A DNA stretch of 64,000 bases. It comes from Neckera pumila. Lineage: Eukaryota; Streptophyta; Bryopsida; Hypnales; Neckeraceae. The position numbers were made by a program, and so were the translations under genes. The DNA lies in contig OZ018411.1 of NCBI GenBank assembly GCA_963969595.1, positions 9,240,501-9,304,500 on the forward strand, read 5' to 3'. The notes under the pieces were generated by a model. It had not been told where the DNA came from, ran no database searches, and saw nothing but the letters and a program-made list of their open reading frames with translations. Shown here in pieces: positions 22,561-34,394 of this stretch (position 1 is its first letter; each line of letters begins with the position of its first letter).

Positions 22561-23769
22561 TCCTGATGTAGTGGCCATCCCATCTCTCTACAGTTGTCTG
22601 GTATAGTGTACTCATCATCTTATGCTGTGGTTTTATACTTGCAATCACAAGAGTATTTCTGTTTATATTGTATGTAGCCATCTAGAATACAAGCTCATAA
22701 TAATCTTCAATAGTTGTTTAGGTTCATGACTTTGGTGCCTGGTCACCCTAAATCCTTCAAACTCTACTTTGAATTCATGTAGTTTTATATGGGGACCATA
22801 CTTGCGAAAATAGAAGGATTGAAAAGTAGAAGTGAATATTTTGCTTAGAACTTCATACAAGTTGGGAATATAGTACTCATGAATAAAATTGGCAGTTATT
22901 ATTATTTGTTTTGATTATTGATAAATGTTTTTGAATGTGACTACAAAGGCTGTTCTTGTGGTACACAACATGTGTTGAACATGTTTGACATTGCATTTGC
23001 TTTCTCCATTGACATTAAATCTAGAACATTTAAGAATCACTGAGATCAATATTATTTCTTTGTTCATTTTCAATACTTGCTTAGCAATGTTCCAATTTGT
23101 CATTGCCACCCTAAATCTCATTATAGCATTTGTAATTAGTATTTAGTGAATTGTACATTACCATGAAATTGGGAAGATTTGATTAGCATTGTATTCACAG
23201 AAAACTAAGCCCCCAAACTAAACCCTCTTTGTAATCCGTTTAATTGGAACACAATCCAGTTTATTCTAGTGAATCAACTATGAAATAAAAATAGACACAT
23301 GCACACAAAATTTAAAAATCCCATTGGTGGAGCAATTTAAGTATATGAAAAAAGTACCTCGTAGTTACCTAAAGTTGAAATTTTAATTCTTCTCACGATC
23401 AGTTCTAATTGGTGAAGATACTGGCATACCAGGAACCTTTTTACCACAGTGGAATTATAATTGTACAAAACGTACTTAAAATAACCGTGTTTTCACCTAC
23501 ACATAACACATGCAGACAACCTAAATCTGGATAGACAAAAGAATGGCCACAAAAACATATAGTTTGTGGAAAAAGTGCAGATGGAAAAATTCAAAATTAG
23601 CCGCTTTATATTTGTATTACGGAGATGGTGGTAGGATTCTAAGGACCCGCCAACTATTTCAAGAATAGTGGGTCCAACCAAGCATCATTTGAATGCAAGT
23701 GTAGATGTTCCCATACAACTGAAAAAACATGGGTTGATGCAGGTACTAAAATGTGGATAATTTTGAGCT

Positions 23770-23835
23770 ACGTTTGTACTAATGCTAACAACACTATTTG
23801 GAGACGTTTGTACTAATGCTAAACACTATTTGGAG
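23770..23835 (+). repeat. Tandem duplication of a 32-34-bp unit
   Basis: ACGTTTGTACTAATGCTAA followed by CACTATTTGGAG occurs at 23770-23803 and again at 23804-23835; the first copy has two extra bases (CA) in the middle. The near identity suggests a recent slippage duplication. Confidence 0.85.
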
Positions 23836-25185
23836 GGCATTCCAATATTGATTGACCAGTGTATTTACCAACGTCATGGGTCACGCAAAGCGGCTTGATC
23901 TCTAGTTCAATTGACCTCTTAACACATGAAATGTGTTGGAAGGATATATTCTAGATGCATTGGGGCTTGTTTGGAATTGCCTTGTGGGCAAAATAAAAAT
24001 CAAATTTACAAGTGACAGTAGAAAGCAACTTATGATCCAGGGATTGGATTGTGTATGTTTTGTCAAGTTTAATGTGACCGTGAGGCACAGGCAAACCAAC
24101 ATTCCCTTGTCGAGTCTCATCAATGACACACTGAATCACTAGTGTCAGGGGTAATTGTTCTTGTGTTGCTCTCATTGTCACATGGATTTCCATGTGGGAA
24201 CTTGATTGGACAGACTCTATATTCTTAGCGGATCTCAAAAAGAGATCAAAGATCAATGCCACAAATCAAGAAAATATAGCCATGTTTGTTACATTGAAGG
24301 TATAATTTGAAGGATGAGAATTTTCTTGATGTGGTTTAAAGAGGTTATGTTCAATTAGACTAAATTTCCTTCTTCTACATCACCATTTAAATTAGTTACC
24401 AAGTGACCTTGCTTGGAATATAATGTATTGTAGATGGAATACAACATTTTCAACTAACAACTTTTCAGTTTACTTCCAAAGTTGTCAATACGTTGTCTAT
24501 GGCAACACCTTCCGATTTGTATGTTTGGACTTTGAACGAGTTTTGTCCATCACTGTCTACTACCTACATAACTAGCTTCCTTAACTGTTAGCCATTGAAT
24601 TCTTGGACGCCATTGTACAGTGCATTGGAGCGTGATCCATCAATCAGTAACAAGTACTCTTGATGTTTCAATTGCTCTCCAAAAGAGAGTTATAGCCAAG
24701 GCTGTAGCAAACTATGTGGAAGCATAATCTATTTCTGAAGTTGCAACAACTCACAACTATGTTCAACAACTCTATTCAAGCTTCCAGCTGTACAAAATTT
24801 AGGATTTATAATGTCGCATCAAAATCACAATCTCTTTGACTCTACCAAAACTTTGATAATAATATTTCTCCTCAATCCTTACAAATTACTTCAGAAAGGT
24901 CACTCACAATTTCAGTGTCAAATATTTCTGAAATCGAGAAACCGCATTGTAGCACACGATGCATGGCCTTCAGAATGTAATTAGGGTTTAACATAAATGT
25001 TGAGAATCCATATAATAAAGAGCCAATTTGAACCCGTCGAAAGGAATTGCCAAAATGCTTGCACTGATTAAAAAACAGACAATCAAAAATCCAAGCTCAA
25101 TACTAAATTGGGTTCAGGAAGGGTGTAGATGCTCGAAGGTGCACTGGATGATTTCCAATTGCAGCAATGCCTTGCAATATTCATC

Positions 25186-25625
25186 TCAACCACTTCCTTC
25201 TGCGAATCTTATAGAAAATTCTTCCTCGCTCTCATAAAAACCATACGAAAAACAAGAACCCACTTCCGTAAATCTCTCAAGGACATCGTTGTACTGTACA
25301 GTATATAGGCAAAGATAAATTCCTTTACATATCTGAATTACTTGCAAGTCAAGAATACATCGGTGGATAATTTGAGTAAAACCTAAAGTTTCCACTTCAA
25401 AATTCAAATTAGCAGATGCAATCTCAACACTATCATGGGATCTTAAAGGCGTGAAGCTTTCAATCTTACCTGGTAGAGGATACCGCCAATAGTAAGAACA
25501 GTTGGTATGCAATACAACACCTGCAAACTCAGTCGGTAAGGAGTAGCGTCGACTTGAATAATGAACTCCAAACAATAAGCTTCTATCATTTCACAATGCT
25601 TTACATTGATCAATCTTCTGTCCAA
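25186..25625 (-). CDS. Possible exons of an unrecognised minus-strand gene
   Basis: On the minus strand 25625-25472 is open and ends at a strong donor (TACCAG then GTAAGATT). A second frame, 25575-25186, is open for 129 residues. Its last part after a possible acceptor (CTGTACAG) reads YNDVLERFTEVGSCFSYGFY then ESEEEFSIRFAEGSG and stops at TGA. Codon use looks more coding-like than the neighbours, but I recognise no domain, and no upstream or downstream exons could be linked. It may also be chance. Confidence 0.25.
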
Positions 25626-26676
25626 GGAATCATGCGCTTGAAATTAATGCATTAAAGATATCCTATTAAATCCATCCCTAGTTTTCATCTTGTGTTTTTA
25701 CTTTGACCTCTTTGAAAGTCAATTGAATTTGTGAAATCCATTTCTAGGAAGTCAAAGTAAAAATAAGATAAAAAATAAAGATGGAATTAAAAGACATCTC
25801 TACTTTGAAATTAAGTTTCTTTCAAATCACAACCAATTTTTCCTTCAAACTTCCATAGTAATGTGTAATATGTTGCACACTGCAGCTTTTATATATCCAC
25901 TTTTGGACTTTGTCCATTGATGCTTATGGTATAATTGTTTGAATGAAAACAATTATAATTGTTTGAATGTTTAGATTTATACTTAGTTATGTTAGTCACT
26001 ATATATGGGGTACTTTATCCAAAAAAAAGGTATACTATTCAATATGATTCAATATTTTGAGCTTTTTTCCCTTAATACTTGATTTTGACATTCAAAATAA
26101 TTTCTTTGCTTTAGAGCAAAACAAAAAAATAAATCTTTTAAAGTTCAATTTCTACTCCACTTCAAATCTCTAAAATATTATTTAAAATAAGCAATTTTAT
26201 TGCAGTTTGAAGTCAAGAATCTAGAACCATGTTTCTAAATATGGAGCTCTACAAAAAATTTCTTTGTACTACAGTGTTTTGCACAATAATTTACTTCTAT
26301 TCTTAAAATTTTAGATTTTTTGAACATGATTTGTATTTGATATGAATTTCCTTCATTTTTCCTTCAAAAATTCACGATAATTTGGAATTTTCACAAAAAA
26401 AAAATTGAAAAATATATAAAAAGTATTAGACATGTGGTTTCATCTCCAAAAAATAAAAAAATAAAAAATCAAGAGAGAAGAAATGGAGGATATATAATAG
26501 AAGACTTTCAAGTTTGATTACATAGTCAATGTTTCATTTTACCAAGCCATTTCATAATAGAAATTATTAATACAAATTGTAGTTACAAATTTCTACTTTT
26601 GACTTGGATAGATTTTTAAGAAAAAAATGAGAGCAACATTCCTTGTTGGGCAATGTTTTGCAATTGCTTTGAGGTA

Positions 26677-27183
26677 TTAGAGCAACCCCACCGCGGGGCG
26701 CCAAGGGGCGTTGACACGCGTAGTGAGTGAGCCCAGGCAAAAATAATACTCCACAGCATCCATGCAAAGCAACAATTTCAGCCCGGCCACTTCATAATTT
26801 AAAGCACACTCGTGCAAATGGAGAGTCTTGAGTGTAACACGCCAAAGGCTTTGACTCTCCTTTTCACCCCAATTTTGAAGTATCACGTGACATGCTAAGG
26901 AGGAGAGAAGAATTGAATGGTGACACACTTTACAAGGTGGACAAAACACTTGGTCAATGTGCTTCTCCTCTTGGCGTGCCTCTTCCATTGTCTCGCAGTG
27001 GAGTATGCTACCACCACACGCGCTGGCTGCCTTGAAAAGGCACGCCAAAGCCTGACTTGGCGCCCTTCCTTTGCAAGCAACATGCTTAGCTTGTCCTTGT
27101 ACTTTCAAGGAACAATTGAAAGTCATTTTCACATTTGCTAATGAACTCCCAATGTTTAATCCATCATGGAAATGATGTTTCAC
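26677..27183. other. Locally GC-rich block of unknown nature
   Basis: This half-kilobase is distinctly richer in GC than its flanks and begins with AGAGCAACCCCACCGCGGGG, which resembles the AGAGCAAC(T/C)CCA ends of plant hAT-like small elements. A matching inverted end was not found. A 168-codon minus-strand ORF (26677-27183) and others on both strands cover it, with no known domain. It may be a truncated small transposon. Confidence 0.3.
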
Positions 27184-27520
27184 GGCTCATAATTTCTTGT
27201 TCAATTTGGGCATGGACTAAAAAGCCATCCAACCAACGGAATTATTGCCATCTCAAAGAGGTTTTATATCATTGTTTTCTTTCTTTATAATTTTGGAGAA
27301 GTTAGGCCAATTGTTTCTTTAATACTCTTATGATACTTGGTGATACCTACATCAAAATTAGATGATACCTAGGTAAAATTTTAGTTTTAAATATAGTAGT
27401 AATTTGGTTCTTTTGGCTTCCAAAAGTGAAAATTTTCTTTAAAAAAATAGCCAAAATATTTTGATTGCAGCCAATTGGCAAGTAATTGTGCATAAAAAAC
27501 ACACTAGGTGAGATCCAAGG

Positions 27521-27778
27521 CATTAGATGTTATTTGAAGCCTCCAAGAGACTGCAAGTTATTGTGCGTTCCCAGATTGCGGGAATGCAGAATAATTGCTG
27601 GCTGATGTGGCCAACACCGTGCCACGTCATTTTCAAAAAAAAAAAAAAAACTTACTTAAAATGATATTTGGAAAAGTTTTCTTTTTTTTGATAGCATTAC
27701 TGTTGGTTCAAAATAGGGGAACATACTACAGGAACAAGACTGAAACAACCCTCCAGAGACCTCAAATCCCTTCTAATG
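27521..27778. mobile_element. MITE, 29-bp-TIR family copy 2
   Basis: It starts CATTAGATGTTATTTGAAGC and ends CCTCCAGAGACCTCAAATCC then CTTCTAATG, inverted copies of one another with several differences. The interior keeps the TTGTGCGTTCCCAGATTGCG stem, CTGATGTGG...GCCACGTCATTTTC and an A-run followed by a T-run. The length, 258 bp, is within one base of copy 3 (55278-55534). No coding capacity. Confidence 0.8.
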
Positions 27779-27779
27779 A

Positions 27780-29425
27780 ATTCAAAGAAAGCACATTTGT
27801 GCCAATTCTTGTGAATGATTCTCTAAAACCACTCTCATTTCATTGACCATGGTGCTTTGCAATCTCCACCAAGATTTTAAAAATGATCCAAATGTTGTAA
27901 AATTTTAATTGAGCATTTTGAACTCACTAAGATATGCTTCTCCAAAATAGGCCACCTTGATTTTGCATTGACCCAAAAAGAACTTCAAACTTAAATATCT
28001 ACTAATAAAAATTGTGTAGTCAAATATTGTGATTTTTTTTGAAGTCCTCACTCTCAATATGAACTACAAGAACCTAAAATTACATTCTAGCGAATCTTGC
28101 TTAAGATGTTTGCAATTTTGGCTTGTTTGATAATATCTCCCCTTTAGTCAGTAGGTGTTAATCCATGTGTATCCAATCAACCATTTCTTGACTATTTTCC
28201 CATAGTTTTTAGGTGGAATTTTTCTTTTTATATGTTGAACCAATTTTTTTTAATATTTTTTTGTTTCTAATAAACATCATTATAAAGAAAAAAATTAATA
28301 TAAAAAAGAATACAAAGTGTCTAAAATGAATCTAGTATTCAAAAATTTACTAATAGAAAAAAACAATGATGTTTTCACTATCAATTCTTATCTTTACTTT
28401 TACAAAAGAATATAAAACATCACTATAGTCAAACATATCAAATTTCAAGCTCTAAAAATAAAAACTACATTTTTGGTGAATTTTTGAAGTTAATCATTTC
28501 TGAATTGATGACAAATATTTAAATTGATTATTTAAAGTTTGGTCATACAAAGTAACCCTTATTATAATCTTGGACATTGCCTCTTTTGATGAACATTTCA
28601 AAAAAGTTTTAGAAGTCCTACTTTTTGGCACGCCTATGTTTTGTCTTATAATAAGCCTTTAGGCATCTAGCCATCTAGGGGTTAAATAACAAGCCCTTGG
28701 CTATAAAATTAAAGTCTATTATTTGTCATTTTTTTTATCAATTTTACAAATGAAATTGATGTAAATTTTATTTTTTTGCCATGATTAGAATCCATTGTAT
28801 TGGTGGCTCACATCCTTAGTCTCTACCCTATAAAAAGTGGATTTTAATCATTTGATCCTATTGAGCCCCTAAATGCTCAATTATTTATAGAGCAATGCCT
28901 GAGGAAGAAAATATTTTGCAAAAAAAAGCATCAATGAGGTGGATAGAGCTTGATGAGTTTTTTTTTCTAGAATCTTCTATGACAAGTAGCATTGTCCAAT
29001 GTTGACCATTGGAGGGAAATTATCCCTCCAAAAGATATCTCCTTAATATGTCTTTATAGGAACCTAGCGGCTGAACCATAGTGTAGTTGTTTGTGTGAAC
29101 TTTAGGTAAATGTGTATTTATATAAATACCCTTTGTGATGGAAAATGATATGGGATGCATAGGTTTTGTAACCATTGATGTTCCTTCTAATTTAAAGGTT
29201 TTGCAAATGTAGTCGCAAGCTTAGGTGTGTTTTGAAAGCTCTTTGTAGTGGATTTGCAAGATTTGTAGCCAAAAAATGTAGTCACAAGGTATATAAATTC
29301 TTGCACATTTGCAATCTCCTTGGAGGTTTTGCAAATGTAGTCACAATACCAAGCGCATTTTGCAAGTTCTTTGCAATATAGTTGCAGTATTTGCTGCAGT
29401 ATATGTAGTGTGCAAAGGCTTAGGT
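27780..29425. other. AT-rich intergenic DNA
   Basis: No ORF of note. Around 29190-29410, phrases like GGTTTTGCAAATGTAGTC(A/G)CAA recur two to three times as a loose direct repeat. Otherwise I see low-complexity AT-rich DNA. Confidence 0.5.
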
Positions 29426-29429
29426 GCAT

Positions 29430-29723
29430 TCAATAGAAGAAAAATGAAGTCACAAAAGGGTTGTTTTAGAGTTGTTCCCATCACTGAAAATTGTAAGAAA
29501 AAAATTGAAAAAAAAATTGAATTTCTTTTTTCGATTTGGAATTTTTTTTTGGGGGAAAAAATAAATTAAAAAATATTATTTTAATAATTTGCTGATGTGG
29601 CAATGTCCCCGTCATGTTAGCAGTCTACATGGCATGGGAATATTCCATTGGAACAAAGCTCCCAAGCTTGGAAGCTTGAATATAACTCGCGGCCCTTCTT
29701 TGGCCTCATTTCTCTTCTAATTG
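29430..29723. mobile_element. Divergent member of the 29-bp-TIR MITE family
   Basis: The left end CAATAGAAGAAAAATGAAGT and the right end CTTTGGCCTCATTTCTCTTC then TAATTG are imperfect inverted copies, and both resemble the ends of the copies at 3726, 27521 and 55278. The interior retains GCTGATGTGGCAATGTCCCC then GTCAT, the family's central phrase. It is more diverged and so probably older. Confidence 0.5.
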
Positions 29724-30292
29724 AGTTGCTAGCTCTTTTTTCAAGACATTTGTAGCATTTGCAGCATACAAATGTATTCGTAGGCTTTGTAAAAGTTGTA
29801 CATTGCTAGCACTTTGTAGCTAATTACATAAAAACTAAGCACATATAATTGGCTCAGCCGTTTTCTAAGCCCTTCAAGCTTCAGCAGTCATTGTATATGA
29901 AGTTTAGGAGAGTGTTCAGCACTATTTGTAACTCAGATAAGCATGCCTTAGTTGTAAGTTTATGTGACAAAATGAGAAGGAGCACGTTTTGGTGTATTGA
30001 TAGTTGAAATTATATAGACTCAATTGCTGGAAATGTACTCATAATATCTAAACTCTCATGTCCTTGCAATCTCATCAAATCCCCGAGTGATGGAGACTAT
30101 AGCGTAAATCAATGTAATTTTACTTGAAAAGTATACGCCTATGGTTGTACCAAGGAACTAAGGGCCTCCTTCCATGTGAGTTGGGTGGACAAACTTGGTA
30201 GGGGGAGCTACAGGGTCTGTTGGGACGATTGCACTTCCTGTGGACCCGGTGGATGGGAAGAGATCGAGTAAGAATAACACCCCTATTGATTT

Positions 30293-30372
30293 CCTTCAAG
30301 GTAGACCAAACTCTAGCAATGGGGTTGTCCATCCTTCAAGGTAGACCAATCTCTACCAATGGGGTTGTCCAT
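30293..30372 (+). repeat. 40-bp tandem duplication
   Basis: CCTTCAAGGTAGACCAA followed by CTCTA(G/C)CAATGGGGTTG and TCCAT occurs at 30293-30332 and again at 30333-30372 with two to three base differences. No gene is associated with it. Confidence 0.85.
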
Positions 30373-31038
30373 TGATGATTAGTGAAACATGAATTTTTCC
30401 TTTTCCCCTCACTAAGGTGCGCCGGCAAGACAATTAGTGGGATCTTCTTGTCTTCTAGTGCTTCTTTTGCCTACCCGGCTCACATGAAAGTAGGCCCTAA
30501 TTGTCCCAAAAGCATCTCAACAATCCCTAAACACTATAGCTTCACAAATATTACTTTTATTCTATCTTGTGATGAAAATATGGATGCTACGAAAATTGTC
30601 TCAAATACATACTTCATCGGATTCTACAAAAGTAAATTTATTGGATTCTAAAATGAGCAAGGGTTTACAGTTTACAATTCATCACTACCTATGATTAAGA
30701 TGCTATCAAATGGCACCAATTTCAACCAAGCTTCAAGGATTTGCCTAGACTATTGACTTTACACAAATAATTAGGGTTTGCATTTCCGGCAATTCCCTTC
30801 AATTTAAAAATTTTGTGTGATAAAGAATTCCAATAAGTCAAAAGATGATAAGATGTTAAAATAGCGATCTAACATGAACAAAAATATCTTCAATGAAAAA
30901 TGTATAATGCCCAATTATGCGGCAAGACCTCGTAATTAGGCAAGGAAATGCCAATCACATGGCAGAATCCTCCTAGAGAATGAACTAGAAATTATTGAAT
31001 AATGGTTTACGCATTGCATAAGTAGCAAATGATGAAAA

Positions 31039-32332
31039 CACTATAAGAAAGACTTGTTTTGGGGGTCATCTAGCAAAAAACATGCCGTGTTTTTTTTGAC
31101 GTCGCATCATTTGGCAATCTGGGTCACAGCAATGGGAATTTTGCATGATGTCCATGCAAACAGGCACCTGGAAGAAGGCCAGATGGGTTCATGTCAACAC
31201 GGACAAGCATGTCAAAATGAACGCCAACAAAAACATCACCGCATTTTTTGAAACATTCAAAAAAACAGAGACTGCCACGTCAGCAAGCAGATCCATTTTT
31301 ACTATTGTAAAATCAATAAAAATTACTAAGCTTTATGGTAGAATGCTTCCCAAATGTGAAAATTTTAGAAAATGAGCAGCCACTTGGCATGATTTGCAAA
31401 AAATGGGCAATGGATGGATGTGTAGTATGGATGAAAAAAAGAACTCTTTATACAAATAGGGTGGTAGGAAGATTAACAATCCATACGGGATCTTTTAAGC
31501 AAGAATTGTGTTCAATGTAAAATGTCTGAAACAACATGGTTTAGATGTCTAAAACAACATGAAGATGTCTGAAATAACATCCGGATGTTTGCAACAATGC
31601 CTAGACGTCTAAAACAACGTCAAAAATTACAATGGTCAAGTTCCCATATTATAATTATCCCATATCTTTTGTCTCACTATGGACAGACTATGGATATAAA
31701 TAGGACCTCTCAACCCTTCATTGTTACAAATTGACAATAAAGTAATTCCTTCATTTGGCCATCAAAAATCCTCTTGATGGTAGATGGTAAGTTTTTTTAA
31801 TTCTTGTTGAATTCAACAATTGTTCTTGTTCCTTTTTTGATATTCTTTATTTATTTTTAAATAATTATTTTCTACTGGCCTTGATATAGTATGCAGCAAT
31901 TGATGTTTTAAAAAACATCTATCTAGACATCTAGATTGACATTTCAGAAAAAATAAAATAAAATAAAATGGCATGAAAGTATGCTGACAAGGCATGCCAC
32001 GTCATATTTTCGTTGGGTCCATGTCACGAGACACGTCAAAAAGAATTTGGATGAAAAAAAATTGACGTGGCATTGCCCGTGGATGACAAGGTCACGTGGA
32101 GGTTACGTGGTGTCCACATGGCACCCCCTAAGGCACTTGCAATAGGGTATTCCATCGGATGTTACAAAAAAACAAGCCCAAAATATGCACGTTTTTTGCC
32201 TAACAGAGCACGTTTTTTGCTTGTCTGTTTTGACAAATTTTGTGGGACATCAACGCGGATTTTTCTTGCATCTACACAAACATGGTATCATGTTTTTTCT
32301 AACGTCAAAAAAAACATCGGTTTCTTATAGTG
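31039..32332. mobile_element. Non-autonomous CACTA element with 3-bp target duplication
   Basis: It begins CACTATAAGAAA at 31039 and ends with the complement TTTCTTATAGTG at 32332. Plant CACTA elements carry CACTACAAGAAA-type ends and duplicate 3 bp; here AAA flanks both sides (31036-31038 and 32333-32335). Subterminal parts near both ends share ACATG-C-GTTTTTTTTGACGT-type motifs in inverted orientation. At 1294 bp and without a transposase ORF it must depend on a transposase in trans. The dead CACTA at the left of the window shows that such elements existed in this genome. Confidence 0.88.
31519..31621 (+). repeat. Degenerate 20-27-bp repeats inside the CACTA element
   Basis: The phrase (A/T)GATGTCT(G/A)AAACAACAT recurs about five times in a row with changes such as GACGTCTAAAACAACGTC. 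Similar phrases (TAGATGTCTGAAATCTA) recur outside the element at 34215-34300. Short repeated motifs are typical of CACTA interiors, where they can be transposase binding sites; that role is inferred. Confidence 0.6.
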
Positions 32333-32339
32333 AAATTAC

Positions 32340-34390
32340 ACTTCATCCAATTAATAAGATCTATAAAAAAAATTGTGTAATACATCAATGAAGGAAAAAA
32401 GGAAAAAAATGCTCAAAAACGATCTACATGAATCAATGACATAGATGGTCAATTTTGTTAAATGGCGGCATTCCATTACAATGGCACGTTATTCAGTTTA
32501 GGATGGCCGTTCTGAATCTACATTTGTAGTACATTCTAAAAATCTATGCTTGTCCTAGATATCTAACATCTACATCAATCCTAGATTCTTTAGAACGGTG
32601 TCGTGTTGCAAATGCAGACATTATGTAGATTATGTATATACACACGATTTAGATAGATTTTAATGTTTGTTGCATCATAAAGAAGTTGAAGTCATTTGAG
32701 GTAGCTTCATCTCATTTGATATTATTTTTCTTTGTGTTTTATTTAGATTATACTATGTCGAACTAGAGGGTTTTTTTCCTGAGTCTCAAGAAATTGGAGC
32801 TCTAGTTTTTTTTTGTACCTCTATTAGATATATATGGATTTTAGTTCTTTATTCCGTAGATAGAGTGGATAGAGTGAAGTTAGAGATAAGATAAGGTGGA
32901 GATAGAATAGAAAAGTAAAAGATAAAGGGATAGAGTGAAGTTAGAGATAAGATAAAGTGGAGATAGGTGGTAAAAAGGTGGTTACTTTTCATCTTCTCTC
33001 CTCTTGTGAGTTAAGAGTGAAGACCAATTGTTTTGGGAATTATTGAGTTATTAGGTTGTTGTGTGTGTGGAGAGGTAGGTGTGTGTACTTTTTGATTTTA
33101 GGGAGAAAATCGAGTTTCGAGGAGAGATATCTCGATATGTATGAAAGTTTTTGAAAGGAAAATTTGTGAGTATGTTCCTTGTGAAATTATCTTTTCAAAA
33201 TGAGTTTGCAAGCTTGATTTGATGGATTATTGAGGGAGTTGTGATAGTTTGAAGGTAGAAAGTTTGCGGTTACCCAATTAAGAAGAGCCGAGACTTTCGA
33301 GGCCTATAACAGATGGACAGTAGTTTGAATTTGTATGAGATTTTGTGAGGTTGAAGATTGTGTGACTAGATTTTCAAAAACTTATTATACTTAATAATTG
33401 AAGTATTTTTGAGGGAGATATGAAGATTTGTAGAGGGAGAAGTCTGCTGTCTTTAGAGAATGAAGGCCGAAACTTGTTCTGTCTATAGTGTCTGAACAGT
33501 AGGTTAGAATAAGCTGAATTTTGGAAGAGTGTTAGTATATTTTGTTAGCTTTTCAAAAAACTAAGATACTTAACATTTGGAGTTGTGAGGCATCTGTAGC
33601 ATTAGTTTGAAGTTCAGAGGTATTTTAGAATTAGTTTTCGGGTTTTTTGTTGTGTTTTTGAACACTTCAAGAATATAAGACAAGGAGAAATGAAGAGATG
33701 AAAACTTGAAGACCCTTTTGTGTTGTGGTTTGTGGCCCGATTTGTTTATTTGTTATTCCCAGCCGGTTTTGGAGGCTAGTTGTTCTTCCTTTCTGCATTG
33801 TAAACCTGTTGCGGGCTCTGTGGGAATCCAAGAGTAGCCCCATTTTGTGTTTGTGGCGACGAAGTGAGATTAATCATCCACATGGTCGATCTTATATGTT
33901 GTTCCCACCGGTGAGGCACGATTGCTGGTCACCGTGGGTTTGAAGTTTAGAAGCCCATCATCCGGACGGCATCTCGTGTTATGCTGTCCCGTTTTACCCG
34001 TCCGAGGCCCGTGGTTTCTTATTACCTACCTGACCGAACCTTGACCTGTTTAGAGCCAACACATGATAGGCCAATGGGGAGGAGTTTGAAGATTGAAGAC
34101 TGAAGATTAGAAGATACGAAATTTGTTTGAAGACCCTGGCTAACTTATCCCAGTTGCAGCCAAATACCCTGTGTATTTCCAAAGCGCGCTCCTCTCAACA
34201 CGACAACGGTTGGTCTGAAATCTATATGGTTCTTAGATGTTTGAAATCTACAACAGTCTTAGATGTCTGAAATCTATACTTGTTCTAGATGTTCATAACA
34301 AGCGGCTTGAAAAAAATGGCACGGGGAATGTGGCACAAAGAAAATATGGCACTGGGAATACCGCCATTTTAACGAAATTTGCCATATAGA
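32340..34390. other. Intergenic DNA with local repeats, no recognisable gene
   Basis: At 32868-32905 and 32930-32967 a 38-bp phrase starting GATAGAGTGAAGTTAGAGAT is repeated. At about 33.2-33.6 kb two similar blocks contain TTTTCAAAAAACT(A/T)A and TACTTAA motifs. At 33.7-34.2 kb the DNA is locally GC-richer, with an ORF at 33725-33943 that matches nothing known. This last block looks like a conserved part of an old repeat element, but I could not identify a class. Confidence 0.4.
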
Positions 34391-34394
34391 TATT

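Larger units (their letters stand above)
22600..26650. other. AT-rich intergenic DNA
   Basis: It has long AT-rich stretches with only short ORFs on both strands. Apart from the tandem duplication at 23770-23835 and the possible minus-strand exons at 25186-25625, I see no feature. Repeated low-complexity A and T runs are common between 25.9 and 26.5 kb. Confidence 0.5.

Noticed and set aside
26677..27183. 168-codon minus-strand ORF
   Set aside because: No domain, overlapping ORFs on both strands, and the GC-rich block explains the lack of stops.
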